A DNA stretch of 64,000 bases from Rhodanobacteraceae bacterium (GTDB lineage: Bacteria > Pseudomonadota > Gammaproteobacteria > Xanthomonadales > Rhodanobacteraceae): positions 1-64,000 of the forward strand of contig JAACZU010000002.1 in NCBI GenBank assembly GCA_009996615.1. The letters run 5' to 3'. The position numbers and the translations under genes were made by a program. Shown one piece after another: positions 20,734 through 30,102 of the stretch (position 1 is its first letter; every line of letters begins with the position of its first letter). The notes below the pieces were generated by a model that did not search any database, was not told the DNA's origin, and saw nothing but the letters and a program-made list of their open reading frames with translations.

Positions 20734-21408
20734 TCACGGGGCAGCCTCGTCCGTGCCGGTCGGCGGCGCCGGCAGCTCGCGCGCCGAATGCGGATCGATC
20801 GCGTACGGATGGGTCACGTCGAGGAAACCCGGTTGCGCGCGCACGCGCTCGATCCAGTCGCGCAATGCCGCGTACGGCTGCAGCGACAGGCCGGCCTCCT
20901 CCGCGCGGCTGGCATAGGCGAACACCGACATGTCGGCGATCGTGTAGGCGTCGCCGACGAGGAACAGGCGCATCGACAGCTCGGCCTCGAGGATCGCCAG
21001 TGCACGCAGCGCGGCGCCGCGCTTGGCCTCGACCAGCTCCGGCGAGCGCCGCGCGAGCTTGCCGGTCAGGCGCCAGTGGCGCAGGGCGCCGATGACCGAT
21101 TCGATGCGCTCCTGCTCGAACGACAGCCACTGGCAGACCTTGGCGCGGCCGAACGGATCGGCCGGCAGGTAGCGCGTGCCGTCGGCCAGATACAACAGGA
21201 TCGCGTTCGACTCGGCCAGCACGCGGCCGTCGTCGAGCCGGATGGCGGGGACCGTGCCGGTCGGGCTGATGCGGCGGTAGTCCGCGTGCTGGCCGGCGCC
21301 TTCGAAGATGCTCACCGGTTCGGTGCGGTACTCCACGCCGAGGTGATTGAGCAGCAGGCGCACCTTCCAGGCGTTCTGCGAGGGCAGATAATCGAACAGG
21401 GTCAGCAT
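20734..21408 (-). CDS. Glutathione S-transferase family protein
   Basis: This 224-residue cytoplasmic GST has a thioredoxin-like N-terminal domain (MLTLFDYLPSQNAWKVRLLL, then TGTVPAIRLDDGRVLAESNAI with the cis-Pro and glutathione-binding ES pair) and an all-helical C-terminal domain with FLVGDAYTIADMSVFAY. The active-site residue at the start of helix 1 appears to be Ser/Asn rather than Cys, so simple conjugation or peroxidase activity is likely. The start is the first ATG before the fold. It is divergent from ada. Confidence 0.9.
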   Translation of the reverse strand: MLTLFDYLPSQNAWKVRLLLNHLGVEYRTEPVSIFEGAGQHADYRRISPTGTVPAIRLDDGRVLAESNAILLYLADGTRYLPADPFGRAKVCQWLSFEQERIESVIGALRHWRLTGKLARRSPELVEAKRGAALRALAILEAELSMRLFLVGDAYTIADMSVFAYASRAEEAGLSLQPYAALRDWIERVRAQPGFLDVTHPYAIDPHSARELPAPPTGTDEAAP

Positions 21409-21562
21409 CGGCGGCTCCAGCGGATCGGGAGCGGCACTTTCGCCGTCAGGCCGGGTGCCCGCCATCCGGTTCTTGCAGCGCATGGGTGGCGCAGAAAGCG
21501 GATGGTTCGGCCGGCGCGGGTGCGCGAGGATGGGCGGACTGCGGCCGAGGCGGAGAATGCTC

Positions 21563-22642
21563 ATGCGTGACGAGGACATGTGGCGCGCCGTGCAGCGGCG
21601 CGACGCGGCGGCGGACCATGCGTTCGTCTACGGCGTGTCGAGCACCGGCGTGTACTGCCGGCCGTCCTGTCCGGCGCGGCGTGCGCGGCGCGAGCACGTG
21701 CGCTTCTTCGCCGATCCGGCCGCCGCCGCCGCGGCCGGCTTGCGCCCGTGCCGGCGCTGCCGTCCGCTCGAGCGCTGGCAGGACGATCCCGAGATCGCGC
21801 AGTTGCTGGCGCTGTGCCGGTTCGTCGACCTGCATGCGGACCCGCTGCCGGATGGCGGAGCGCTCGCCGCCCGCGCCGGGCTGGATGCGTTCCGGCTGAA
21901 CCGGCTGTTCCGGCGTTACCTGACCATCACGCCCGGCGACTATCTCGAACGCGAACGCGTGCGCCGCATCAAGCGCGCGCTGCGCACCTCGGCCTCGGTC
22001 ACCGACGCGATCTACGATGCCGGCCTGGGTTCCAGCCGCGGCCTGTACGAGCGCGCGCCCCGCGCGCTCGGCATGACGCCGCGGCAATACCGCAGCGGCG
22101 GCGCCGGCCTGACGATTTCCTGGGCGATCGGCGCGACGCCGCTCGGGCCGGTCTGCATCGGGGCGACCGACCGCGGCATCTGCTACCTGCAGTTCGGCGA
22201 GGATCGCGACGGCCTGCTCGCCCAGCTCGCGGCCGAGTACCCGCGCGCGCAGCTCGCGCCGATGGCGCCCACGGCGCAGCCGGCGTTCGACGCCTGGATG
22301 GCGGCACTGAACGCGCACCTCGAAGGCCGCGTGCCGAGCCCGGATCTGCCGCTGGACCTGCGCGGCACGGCGTTCCAGGTGCGCGTGTGGAACTACCTGC
22401 GCTCGATCCCGAGCGGCGCGGTGGTCTCCTACGGCGAGGCGGCGACGGCGCTCGACATGCCGCGTGCCGTGCGCGCGGTCGCGTCCGCCTGCGCACGCAA
22501 CCGCGTCGCGGTGCTGGTGCCGTGCCACCGCGTGATCCGCGGCGACGGCGACCTCGGCGGCTACCGCTGGGGCCTGCCGCGCAAGCGCGCCCTGATCGAC
22601 GCCGAGCGGCGCATCGCGGCGGCGCGCAAGCGCGCGCGCTAG
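21563..22642 (+). CDS. ada: Bifunctional AraC regulator / O6-alkylguanine-DNA methyltransferase Ada
   Basis: Ada repairs methylated DNA and activates its own regulon. The 359-residue protein has the N-terminal zinc domain with cysteines 32, 36, 63 and 66 (Cys32 being the methyl-phosphotriester acceptor by homology), an AraC-type DNA-binding domain (about 80-180) and the C-terminal methyltransferase with the acceptor Cys in PCHRVI near residue 321. The start at 21563 has GGAG 8 bases upstream. No alkB or alkA gene is adjacent. Confidence 0.93.
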   Translation: MRDEDMWRAVQRRDAAADHAFVYGVSSTGVYCRPSCPARRARREHVRFFADPAAAAAAGLRPCRRCRPLERWQDDPEIAQLLALCRFVDLHADPLPDGGALAARAGLDAFRLNRLFRRYLTITPGDYLERERVRRIKRALRTSASVTDAIYDAGLGSSRGLYERAPRALGMTPRQYRSGGAGLTISWAIGATPLGPVCIGATDRGICYLQFGEDRDGLLAQLAAEYPRAQLAPMAPTAQPAFDAWMAALNAHLEGRVPSPDLPLDLRGTAFQVRVWNYLRSIPSGAVVSYGEAATALDMPRAVRAVASACARNRVAVLVPCHRVIRGDGDLGGYRWGLPRKRALIDAERRIAAARKRAR

Positions 22643-22670
22643 GCGCCTGCGCGCGGGAGCGCCACGAAGG

Positions 22671-23000
22671 CTAGTCGTGCGTGCTTGCCAGCCGCTTCAG
22701 GAACACGCTCATTTCCTTGCGCGCCTGCTCGTCGCCGCGCGCATGCGCGACCTCGATGCCGCGTTCGTAGGCGGCGATCGCGCCGGCGGTGTCGCCGGCG
22801 GCGGTCAACGCGCGGCCGAGCATCTTCCACGCCGCCGAATAGGTCGCGTCGAACGCGACCGCCTCGCGGAACGCGGCCGCGGCGCCGACGGCGTCCCCGT
22901 GGCCGAGCAGCGCGTTGCCGAGCGAGAAGCGCAGCAGCGCGCCGTCGCGCGGGCCGCCCAGTTGCGCGCGCAGGCGCGCGATGAAGTCGGTCGTGTCCAT
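22671..23000 (-). CDS. TPR-repeat protein
   Basis: The 109-residue cytoplasmic protein consists of about two to three tetratricopeptide helical pairs (LGNALLGHGDAVGAAAAFREAV, broken here at the repeat centre, then WKMLGRALTAAGDTAGAIAAY). Such proteins mediate protein contacts; no partner can be deduced. An ATG six codons upstream is also possible. It converges with ada, with only 28 bases between them. Confidence 0.8.
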   Translation of the reverse strand: MDTTDFIARLRAQLGGPRDGALLRFSLGNALLGHGDAVGAAAAFREAVAFDATYSAAWKMLGRALTAAGDTAGAIAAYERGIEVAHARGDEQARKEMSVFLKRLASTHD

Positions 23001-23065
23001 GCCGCGATCATCGCGCATCGGCGCGGCACGCGCAGCCGCAGCGGTGGGGGCGCGCAGGGCGGCCA

Positions 23066-23090
23066 GTGGGAGCGGCGGAAGCCGCGATGC
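23066..23090. repeat. Family A half-element
   Basis: GTGGGAGCGGCGGAAGCCGC followed by GATGC is a single arm of the family A palindrome, itself partly self-complementary. It is followed 8 bases later by a family B element. Confidence 0.85.
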
Positions 23091-23098
23091 TGTCAAAG

Positions 23099-23136
23099 CC
23101 CTCCCCTTCAAGGGGAGGGTTTGGGTGGGGATGGTG
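23099..23136. repeat. Family B dispersed repeat
   Basis: The CCCTCCCCTTCAAGGGGAGG core with TTTGGGTGGGGATGGTG tail is identical in arrangement to copies at 19399 and 36801. It lies between the TPR and 3-hydroxybutyrate dehydrogenase genes. Confidence 0.88.
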
Positions 23137-23227
23137 TTTGCGATGCCAGTCAAGAGCGTCGCGACTTCCGCCGCGCATCAACGCCGCTTTTCCGAATCCC
23201 CGATCTCCAATCACGAATCCCGGCTGA

Positions 23228-24010
23228 TCACTCCATGTACCAGCCGTGGCTGACGACCATGCTCTGGCCGGTCAGCGCATTGGTCTCGAAGCCAGCGAAG
23301 AACAATGCGCAGGCGGCGACGTCGTCGAGCGTGGTGAATTCGCCGTCGACGGTGTCCTTGAGCATGATGTTCTTGACGACCTCGGCCTCGGAGATGCCGA
23401 ACTCCTTCGCCTGCTCGGGGATCTGCTTTTCGACCAGCGGCGTGCGCACGAAGCCGGGGCAGATCACGTTCGCGCGCACGCCGTGCGCGGCGCCTTCCTT
23501 CGCCACGACCCGGGCCAGGCCGAGCAGGCCGTGCTTGGCGGTCACGTACGGCGCCTTCAGCGGCGAGGCCAGCTTGGAATGCACCGAGCCCATGTAGATG
23601 ATCGCGCCGCCCTTGCCGCGCGCGTACATGTGGCGCAGGCAGGCGCGCGTGGTCAGGAACGCGCCGTCGAGGTGGATCGCCAGCAGCTTCTTCCAGTCGG
23701 CGTAGGAGAACTTCTCGACCGGATCGACGATCTGGATGCCGGCGTTGGAGACGAGGATGTCGACCGCGCCGAGCTGCTGCACGACCGCGTCGACGCCGGC
23801 GTCGACCGCCGCCTCGTCGGTCACGTCCATCGCGATGCCGATCGCCCTGACGCCCTGGGCGGCCAGCTCCCGCGCGACGGCCTGCGCGCCGGCCAGGTTC
23901 AGGTCGGCGATCGCGACCGCGGCGCCGTGCTGCGCGTACACCTCGGCGATGCGCTTGCCGATGCCGCTGGCCGCGCCGGTCACGATTGCCACCTTGCCGT
24001 CGAGTCGCAT
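23228..24010 (-). CDS. bdhA: 3-hydroxybutyrate dehydrogenase
   Basis: The 260-residue short-chain dehydrogenase oxidises D-3-hydroxybutyrate to acetoacetate with NAD+. It shows TGAASGIG (nucleotide binding, residues 11-18), NAGIQ, the catalytic Ser in MGSVHS, the YVTAKHG Tyr-Lys pair, and the family-specific [20 protein letters not shown] and C-terminal HGWYME. The His/Lys/Gln residues that bind the carboxylate in BDH enzymes appear to be present. The start at 24010 has GAGGA upstream. It is monocistronic. Together with the esterase and permease at 7.9-13.1 kb it would complete a path from polymer to acetoacetate. Confidence 0.9.
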   Translation of the reverse strand: MRLDGKVAIVTGAASGIGKRIAEVYAQHGAAVAIADLNLAGAQAVARELAAQGVRAIGIAMDVTDEAAVDAGVDAVVQQLGAVDILVSNAGIQIVDPVEKFSYADWKKLLAIHLDGAFLTTRACLRHMYARGKGGAIIYMGSVHSKLASPLKAPYVTAKHGLLGLARVVAKEGAAHGVRANVICPGFVRTPLVEKQIPEQAKEFGISEAEVVKNIMLKDTVDGEFTTLDDVAACALFFAGFETNALTGQSMVVSHGWYME

Positions 24011-24171
24011 TGCTGGATTCCTCATCATGGGGCGGCGCGCCGGCGCCGCGGACAAAAAAAAATGCGCCGCGCGGGCGCGCGACGCAAGTCGGAGTGTGCA
24101 TGAAGCTGGCACGTGGGACTCGCCCACGCCGCGCAAGTTCCGCATTGCAGCAAACGCCCGCTGAACGGCCG

Positions 24172-25140
24172 TCATCGCGAGGCCGACAACTCGGCCAGGC
24201 GCGTGCGGTAGAGATCGGCCAGGCAGGCGCCGAGCGCCGCATCCGCCGGCTTGCAGGCCGCGTCGCGGCGACCGAGCCAGCCGCGCTGGGCCGCGCGGAT
24301 CGCCTGCTTGTCGGCCGCCGCGTCGGCGCCGGCCAGGCGCTCGGCGTAGACGCGTGCGACTTCGCGGTCGAGCCGCGCCAGCGCCGCGTCGGCGCAGATC
24401 GCGTGCTCGACCGGCGTGGCAGCCTTGGCGCAGTCGAACGAGGCGACCGGCGCGCGCCAGTCCGCGCGCATGACCGGGCGCAGCGCGGCGAGCGGGATCC
24501 GCACGCTCTGCGGGCCGGCCGCGTAGGCGGCGACCTGGTATTGCGGGAACTCGATGCGCAGCGCATCGGGCAGCAGCAGGAAGTTCTCGAAGTTGGCCCA
24601 GTCGGGGCCCGCGCCGCGGCGGATCCACTCCACGTCGGTCATCGCATCGGGCCCTTCGAGCTGGCGCGTGAGATCGGCCACCACGAGCTGGCTGAGCCGC
24701 GCCAGGCCCTTGGCGCCGTCGAGCAGCTGCGCCAGGTCCAGGCGCTGGCCGTCCGGCCGCAGGTAGTTGAACGTGCGGATGTCGTTGCTCGGGTGCGCGC
24801 CGCCGGTGTAGGTCGAGTCGTCGAAGCGCACGGCGAACACCTGCGCGTCGTTGCGCACGACCTCGTAGTCGATGTGCAGCGTCCACGGGCCGGTCGGCAC
24901 GTCCGGATCCGGATCCGCCTGCTGCTTGAAATCGGCCACCGCGTGCTCGACCCAGTCGGCCAGCTCGGCGTCGATCGCCTTCACGCCGGTGCGCGGGTAG
25001 GCCGCCTCGATCTCGTAGACGGGCGACTTCGCCGCGAGCGTGCGCTTTTCGATCTTCAGCGCGTCGGCCGCCTGCGCCGTGCTCACGAGCCAGCCCGCGG
25101 CCAACGCCAGCATCGCCCCGCACCACTGCCCTCGTGTCAT
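24172..25140 (-). CDS. Secreted DUF4163/DUF3298 protein with LprI-like C-terminus
   Basis: This exported protein of 322 residues has a signal peptide ending near AQA-AD. An N-terminal DUF4163-like beta/alpha region precedes a DUF3298-like part with [16 protein letters not shown] and LAQLLDG, as in RsiV-like proteins. The last 90 residues form a DUF1311/LprI-type domain with paired cysteines (FDC, AIC, AAC and GAC). LprI-type proteins inhibit lysozyme, and RsiV-like DUF3298 domains bind it, so a role in lysozyme binding is a possible inference. The start at 25140 follows GGGGGA. The gap to the NtrX-like gene is 149 bases. Confidence 0.8.
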   Translation of the reverse strand: MTRGQWCGAMLALAAGWLVSTAQAADALKIEKRTLAAKSPVYEIEAAYPRTGVKAIDAELADWVEHAVADFKQQADPDPDVPTGPWTLHIDYEVVRNDAQVFAVRFDDSTYTGGAHPSNDIRTFNYLRPDGQRLDLAQLLDGAKGLARLSQLVVADLTRQLEGPDAMTDVEWIRRGAGPDWANFENFLLLPDALRIEFPQYQVAAYAAGPQSVRIPLAALRPVMRADWRAPVASFDCAKAATPVEHAICADAALARLDREVARVYAERLAGADAAADKQAIRAAQRGWLGRRDAACKPADAALGACLADLYRTRLAELSASR

Positions 25141-25289
25141 CGCATCCCCCTTCGCGCGCCGTGCCGCCGTCGCGAACTTTGCCACAGCGGGAGCGGGTGG
25201 ACACCGGTCGACGCGCACGCAGCGGGCCGGCCGACCAGGCATAGATCCGAACCGATCCGTGTTTTCCCGTGGCCGGTCGCGCCGGAGGA

Positions 25290-26690
25290 TCAGCCCTGCC
25301 CCTCGCGCGCTGGCGCGCGCGGGTCGATGTCGAGGTCCTTCAGCTTGCGGTACAGGTGCGTGCGCTCCATGCCGACCGCCTTGGCCAGCTTGCCGACGCT
25401 GCCGCCGGCGGCGTCGAGCTGGTGCAGCAGGTAGGCGCGCTCGAACTGCTCGCGCGCCTCGCGCAGCGGCAGGCTGAAGTCGACCGCCGGACCGGTCGCC
25501 ACGGCGGCCGTCGAGGCCGGCGCGGGCGCGGCGGCGTGGCCGAGCGCGGCCTCGACCTCGTCGAGGCTGACGTCGCCGCTGCTGCCAAGCACGAGCAGGC
25601 GCTGCACGAGGTTGCGCAGCTCGCGCAGGTTGCCCGGCCAGGCGTAGTGGCGCAGGCGGTTCTGCACCGCGACCGGGAAGTTGCGGTACGGCAGCGCGTC
25701 GCGGTTGGCGAACCAGTCGGCGTAGTAGCGCAGCAGCTCGGGGATGTCGTCGCCGCGCTCGCGCAGCGGCGGCATCGCCAGCGGCACGACCTTGAGCTGG
25801 TAGTACAGCTCCTCGCGGAAGCGTCCGGCGGCGACCAGCGCCTCCAGGTCCTGTGCGGTCGCGGCGACCACGCGCGCGCTGGTCGCGACCGGCTCGTGGC
25901 CGCCGCAGCGGATCAGCGCGCGGCGCTCGATCACGCTGGACAGGCGCAGCTGCAGTTCCGGGTCGAGCTCGGCGACCTCGTCGAGGAACAGCGTGCCGCC
26001 GTTGGCCTGTTCGACCAGGCCCTGCTGCACGCCGCCCGCGTCCTCGGCGCCGAACAGCGCGCGCGCGGCATGCTCGCGCGCGATCGCGCCGGCGGCGACG
26101 GTGACGAACGGTCCGCCACGGCGCGCGCTGCGCTCGTGCAGCGCGCGCGCCAGCGTCTCCTTGCCGGTGCCCGGCTCGCCGACGATCAGCACGCCGGTGT
26201 CGTGCGCGGCGATCTTGTCGAGCTGCGCGCGCAGCGCCTGCATCGCCTTGCCGCTGCCGACCAGCTCGGCCGGCGCCGGCAGCTGGCGGCGCAGGCCCTC
26301 GTTCTCGCGCTTGAGCCGGCCGGCCTCGACCGCATGGGCGACCACCAGCAGCAGCTTGGCCAGCGACAGCGGCTTTTCGATGAAGTCCCACGCGCCCAGG
26401 CGGGTCGCCTCGACCGCGGTCTCGACCGTGCCATGGCCGGAAATCATGATGACCGGGCACGGCAGGCCACCGCGCTCGCTCCACTCGCGCAGCAGGCTGA
26501 TGCCGTCGAGGTCGGGCATCCAGATGTCCAGCAGCACCACGTCCGGCCGCTGCAGCCGGCGCGCCTCGCGCGCGGCCGCGGCCGACTCGGCGACGTCGAC
26601 GACGTAGCCCTCGTCCTCGAGGATGTCCTTGATCGTCGCGCGGATGTCCGGCTCGTCGTCGACCACGAGCACGCGTGCGCCGTTCGTCAT
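25290..26690 (-). CDS. NtrX-like response regulator lacking the GAFTGA motif
   Basis: The 466-residue regulator has a receiver domain with phospho-acceptor [11 protein letters not shown] (about residue 53), an AAA+ domain with Walker [10 protein letters not shown] and Walker B GGTLFLDE, and a Fis-type helix-turn-helix at the C-terminus. It resembles NtrX. The GAFTGA loop that contacts sigma-54 in classical activators is absent: the segment between ALFGAED and [15 protein letters not shown] is shortened to AGGVQQ. It may therefore act as a DNA-binding regulator without sigma-54. Some alphaproteobacterial NtrX proteins show the same loss. No ntrY kinase gene is adjacent. Confidence 0.85.
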   Translation of the reverse strand: MTNGARVLVVDDEPDIRATIKDILEDEGYVVDVAESAAAAREARRLQRPDVVLLDIWMPDLDGISLLREWSERGGLPCPVIMISGHGTVETAVEATRLGAWDFIEKPLSLAKLLLVVAHAVEAGRLKRENEGLRRQLPAPAELVGSGKAMQALRAQLDKIAAHDTGVLIVGEPGTGKETLARALHERSARRGGPFVTVAAGAIAREHAARALFGAEDAGGVQQGLVEQANGGTLFLDEVAELDPELQLRLSSVIERRALIRCGGHEPVATSARVVAATAQDLEALVAAGRFREELYYQLKVVPLAMPPLRERGDDIPELLRYYADWFANRDALPYRNFPVAVQNRLRHYAWPGNLRELRNLVQRLLVLGSSGDVSLDEVEAALGHAAAPAPASTAAVATGPAVDFSLPLREAREQFERAYLLHQLDAAGGSVGKLAKAVGMERTHLYRKLKDLDIDPRAPAREGQG

Positions 26691-26789
26691 GCTGCCGCCC
26701 TATGTCGCGAAAAGGAGACAGCGAGCATAGCGCAGGCGGAAGACAAAGCCGAAAGATTGAAACGCGGCAAGTGCCAGGGCCGCATGAAG

Positions 26790-26812
26790 CCCCTCTCCCG
26801 TCGGGAGAGGGG
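26790..26812. repeat. Palindrome with 11-bp arms
   Basis: CCCCTCTCCCG and CGGGAGAGGGG flank a single T, followed by GTTGGGGAG. It resembles family B in layout but has a different core. It sits in the divergent gap between the NtrX-like and GT2 genes. Confidence 0.8.
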
Positions 26813-26880
26813 TTGGGGAGACGGTTCGGGCGAAGTACGACAGGCCACGGCTTCGACTTCTGCCGCCGGGCCGCCTCCGC

Positions 26881-26886
26881 TACGCT
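26881..26886 (+). promoter_or_regulatory. Candidate -10 element, possibly leaderless start
   Basis: TACGCT ends 6 bases before the ATG at 26893 and there is no Shine-Dalgarno, the same arrangement as at 13230. Confidence 0.35.
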
Positions 26887-26892
26887 TGCGCG

Positions 26893-27669
26893 ATGCCTGC
26901 TTCCCCGCGCCCCGGCCTGTCGGCCTGCATCATCACGTTGAACGAGGCCGACCGCATCGAGGCGTGCCTGGATTCGCTCGCGTTCTGCGACGAGGTCGTC
27001 GTGGTCGATTCCGGCTCGACCGACGGCACGCGCGAACGCGCAGCGGCGAAGGGCGCGCGCGTGCTCGAGCGCGCGTTCGACGGCTACCGCGCGCAGAAGG
27101 ACTTCGCGGTCAGCGCGGCGGCGCACGACTGGGTGCTGTGCCTGGACGCCGACGAGCGCGTCACGCCGGCGCTGCGTGCATCGATCGAGGCGGCGCGCGA
27201 CGGCGGCTTCGCCGGCGCGGCCGGCTATCGCTTCGCGCGCCTGACCGAGTACTTCGGCGCGCCGCTGCGCCACGGCAACGCGTATCCGGATCGCGTGCTG
27301 CGCCTGTTCGACCGCCGCCGCGGCGGCTGGCGCGGCGGACGCGAGATCCACGAGCACGCCAGCGTCGACGGCGCCGTCGTCACGCTCGCCGGCGACCTCG
27401 ACCACGCCGCCTACCGCTCGCTGGCCGACCAGCTCGGCCGCCTGGAACGCTATGCGCGGCTGATGGCCGAGCACATGCATGCACGCGGCCGGCGCGCGCG
27501 CCTTTCCAGCCTCGTGCTGAACCCGTGGTGGCGCTTCGTGCGCGGCTACGTGCTGCGCGGCGGCTTCCTCGACGGCTGGCGCGGCCTGGTCTACGCCTAC
27601 GTCGAGGCGAACTACGTGCGGCAGAAGTTCATCAAGCTGTGGCTGCTCGAGCGCGGCCAGCGCCTGTGA
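26893..27669 (+). CDS. GT2 glycosyltransferase, WaaE-like
   Basis: The 258-residue family 2 glycosyltransferase starts with LSACIITLNEADRIEACLDSL (21 residues apart in two parts of the nucleotide-binding fold), followed by VVVDSGSTDGT and the DxD motif in LCLDADERV. It resembles WaaE/KdtX-type transferases that add a sugar to the lipopolysaccharide core. It probably acts at the cytoplasmic face of the inner membrane. The TGA overlaps the GTG start of the next gene (GTGA), so the two transferases are made together. Confidence 0.87.
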   Translation: MPASPRPGLSACIITLNEADRIEACLDSLAFCDEVVVVDSGSTDGTRERAAAKGARVLERAFDGYRAQKDFAVSAAAHDWVLCLDADERVTPALRASIEAARDGGFAGAAGYRFARLTEYFGAPLRHGNAYPDRVLRLFDRRRGGWRGGREIHEHASVDGAVVTLAGDLDHAAYRSLADQLGRLERYARLMAEHMHARGRRARLSSLVLNPWWRFVRGYVLRGGFLDGWRGLVYAYVEANYVRQKFIKLWLLERGQRL

Positions 27670-28646
27670 GCACGCCGCAGGCCCCTTCGGCGACGCTGCT
27701 GGTCATCGCCTACCGCATGGCTGGCACGATCGCCGACGCGCTGCGCTCGGCGCTGGCGCAGACGACACCGTGCGAGATCATCGTCTCCGACGATGCCTCC
27801 GGCGACGACACGCTGGCGATCGCGGCCGCGCTGCTCGCCGGCTACGCCGGCCCGCACCGCGTGCGCCTGCGCGCGAACGCGCGCAACCTCGGCCTGTGCG
27901 AGCACCTCAACGTGCTCGCGCGCGAGGCGAGCGGCGACATCCTCGTGTTCCTCGCCGGCGACGACATCGCCTATCCCGAGCGCGTCGAGCAGCTGGCGGC
28001 CGTGTTCGCGGCGAACCCGCAGGCGCAGGTCGTCGGCTCGGCGGTCGACGACATCGATGCCGGTGGCGCGCTGCTCGCGGCGAACGTGCGCGGCCTGCCG
28101 GCGCGCGTCGACCAGCGCTGGTTCCTGCGCCGCGGCAAGCTGGCGACCGTGCTCGGCGCCTCGATGGCGGTGCGGCGCGACCTGCTGACCGCCTTTCCGC
28201 CGCTGGCCGGCACGGTCGAGGACAACATGCTGAGCCTGCGCGCCGTGCTCGCCGGCGACTGCCTGTGCCTGCCGCAGGCGCTGCTCGGCTACCGCCGCCA
28301 CGCGCACAACCTCGGCAGCTGGGTGTTCGACCGCAGCGAGGCCGGCTACGCCGGCTTCGAGCGCCGCTACCGGCGCGTGCTGGCGATGTACCGCGACATC
28401 GCCGCCGACCAGGAGCGCTGCGTCGCCGCGCGCCCGGACCTGCCGGCCGAGCGCCGCGCGCTCGCGCTGGAACTGGCCGCGATGTACCGGCTCGAGGCGG
28501 ACATGCGCGAGGCGATCCTCGACCGCCCGCGCCGCGCCTGGCTGCCGCTGCTGTGGCACGGCCTGCGCCACCCGGGCCTGCGCCGCAAGAGCGCCGAGCG
28601 CGCGTTCAAGCTGCTGCTGCCGCGGCGCTGGCTGGGCCGGCGCTAG
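27666..28646 (+). CDS. GT2 glycosyltransferase
   Basis: The 326-residue family 2 glycosyltransferase has ATLLVIAYRMAGTIADAL, SDDASGDDT and the DxD-like LAGDDIAYPERVEQL in its N-terminal GT-A domain. A helical C-terminal region ends in PRRWLGRR. The start is a GTG overlapping the previous stop codon by 4 bases. The acceptor is unknown; being coupled to a WaaE-like transferase suggests surface polysaccharide or LPS core decoration. The stop codon is the loop of a 22-bp perfect hairpin. Confidence 0.87.
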   Translation: MSTPQAPSATLLVIAYRMAGTIADALRSALAQTTPCEIIVSDDASGDDTLAIAAALLAGYAGPHRVRLRANARNLGLCEHLNVLAREASGDILVFLAGDDIAYPERVEQLAAVFAANPQAQVVGSAVDDIDAGGALLAANVRGLPARVDQRWFLRRGKLATVLGASMAVRRDLLTAFPPLAGTVEDNMLSLRAVLAGDCLCLPQALLGYRRHAHNLGSWVFDRSEAGYAGFERRYRRVLAMYRDIAADQERCVAARPDLPAERRALALELAAMYRLEADMREAILDRPRRAWLPLLWHGLRHPGLRRKSAERAFKLLLPRRWLGRR

Positions 28647-28668
28647 GCGCCGGCCCAGCCAGCGCCGC
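28622..28668. repeat. 22-bp perfect hairpin with the stop codon as its loop
   Basis: Positions 28622-28643 are the exact reverse complement of 28647-28668, and the 3-base loop is the TAG stop codon of the GT2 gene. The arm core is GGCGCTGGCTGGGCCGGCGC. The upstream arm encodes the last seven residues of the protein. Confidence 0.9.
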
Positions 28669-28708
28669 ACGCGCACCGGCGGCACCGAAACCGCGCCGCC
28701 ACGAACGA

Positions 28709-28740
28709 AAACGGCGCGGTCGAGACCGACCGCGCCGTTT
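28709..28740. terminator. Bidirectional terminator between convergent genes
   Basis: AAACGGCGCGGTCG and its reverse complement CGACCGCGCCGTTT form a 14-bp stem with a 4-base loop. An outer pair GGCACCGAAAC/GTTTCGGTGCC (28681 and 28737) can extend the structure. It separates the GT2 gene from the convergent secreted-protein gene. Confidence 0.75.
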
Positions 28741-28762
28741 CGGTGCCGATGCCCTCGCCGGC

Positions 28763-29965
28763 TTATTCGCAGGTCGAGACGTTGTTGACCGCGGCGCGCT
28801 GCCAGGTGCGCGTACCGCTGCCGCCCGGGCCGGCGGTGGTCGCGTCGGTGCGGCCGTTGAAGCTGAAGTCGATGCGGTTGCAGTGCGTGAAGCGCAGGCT
28901 CATCGTGCCCCAGTTCTTCAGGTTCGCGCTCGCGCCGAACGCGCCGGCGAAGCCGCCGCCGGTGAGGTAGTAGACCGGCATGTTGTCCAGCGCGACCTGG
29001 CCGGGCTGGATCGTCGCCTGCGCGACCAGCCAGAACGGCAGGCCGAGCGGATCATAGGTGTACCAGGCGGCGAACACGGTGCGCGGGCCGTCGCTGCCGA
29101 AGACGCTGATCTGCATGCCTTCGCCGCTGTGCGCCGGATCGAACCAGTTGCCGTCGAGGTAGCCGTCCAGCGGCAGCGGCGCGAACGCATCCGGATAGGT
29201 CGCCTGGGTCGGCGCATAGGCCGGGATGCTCAGCGTGACCGGGTTGACGCCGTTGAGCGCCGGATCGATGCGCAGCTTGAACGCGTCGCTGAACGTGAAG
29301 TAGCCCGAGCCCTGGTAGGGGTAGTTCTCCAGCACGTAGGTCATGCTGGAGTAGATCGGCGAGTCGAAGGCGGTCTCGGCGATCACCGTGTTCGGCTCGC
29401 CCGCCACGCGGATCACGCTCGCGCTGGTGCCGAAGCCGATGTTGCCCTGCGAGGCGGTCACGAGCGGGAACGTCGGCCAGACGTTCATGTCGCCTTCGAA
29501 CTGCGTGTCGCGGTCGATGCGCAGCAGCGTCATCGCGTTGTACGCGCCGGTCGGGTTGTACGTCAGCGCGCCGCCGCTGCTCGAGCAGGCCAGGCGCCAG
29601 ACCGTGGCGGTCACGGTCTCGGTGTAGGCGCGGCCGGAGGCATCGGTCGCATACAGCGGCACGCGCGCGGACCAGGTCGGGCCGCTGGCCTTGTCCGGCA
29701 GCGGGTCGGCCGCGCAGCTCGGCGGATAGGCGCGGAAGCCGTTCGCGGCCGGCACGCCCGGATAAGTGGAGCTGCCCATGACCTTCGGCGTCGCCGCCGT
29801 GGCGGTCTGCGGCGCACCCGGCGCGGCGGCGCGGACATAGCTCGGACGCAGCGCCGGCACGCTGTCGTGCCCGCTGGCGGCGAGCGGCACGCGCGGATCG
29901 GCCGAGGCGGACAGCGCAACGGCGCCTGCGGCGAACGCGAAACTCAGGCGAATCAGGGTCTTCAT
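28763..29965 (-). CDS. Secreted protein of unknown function
   Basis: This exported protein of 400 residues has a signal peptide ending near SASA-DP. The long central region has no recognised catalytic motif. Toward the C-terminus is GNWFDPAHSGEGMQ followed by VFAAWYTYDPLGLPFWLVAQ, a motif pair I associate with many uncharacterised secreted proteins of this bacterial group. Four to five cysteines (SCAAD, LACSS, THCNR and the C-terminal STCE) may form disulfides. The start at 29965 follows GGGGAT. It is monocistronic. Confidence 0.78.
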   Translation of the reverse strand: MKTLIRLSFAFAAGAVALSASADPRVPLAASGHDSVPALRPSYVRAAAPGAPQTATAATPKVMGSSTYPGVPAANGFRAYPPSCAADPLPDKASGPTWSARVPLYATDASGRAYTETVTATVWRLACSSSGGALTYNPTGAYNAMTLLRIDRDTQFEGDMNVWPTFPLVTASQGNIGFGTSASVIRVAGEPNTVIAETAFDSPIYSSMTYVLENYPYQGSGYFTFSDAFKLRIDPALNGVNPVTLSIPAYAPTQATYPDAFAPLPLDGYLDGNWFDPAHSGEGMQISVFGSDGPRTVFAAWYTYDPLGLPFWLVAQATIQPGQVALDNMPVYYLTGGGFAGAFGASANLKNWGTMSLRFTHCNRIDFSFNGRTDATTAGPGGSGTRTWQRAAVNNVSTCE

Positions 29966-30102
29966 CGGTGTATCCCCATCGAGTGGACCGGCGCGAGCAT
30001 GGCCGGCAGGCAATGAATTCGCTGTGAACCCGCAGGGGTGCGGTCGCTGCGCCGGCCTTGCATAATCGCGCGTTTGCGCGTCCGCATGAAGGGCCATCCG
30101 TC

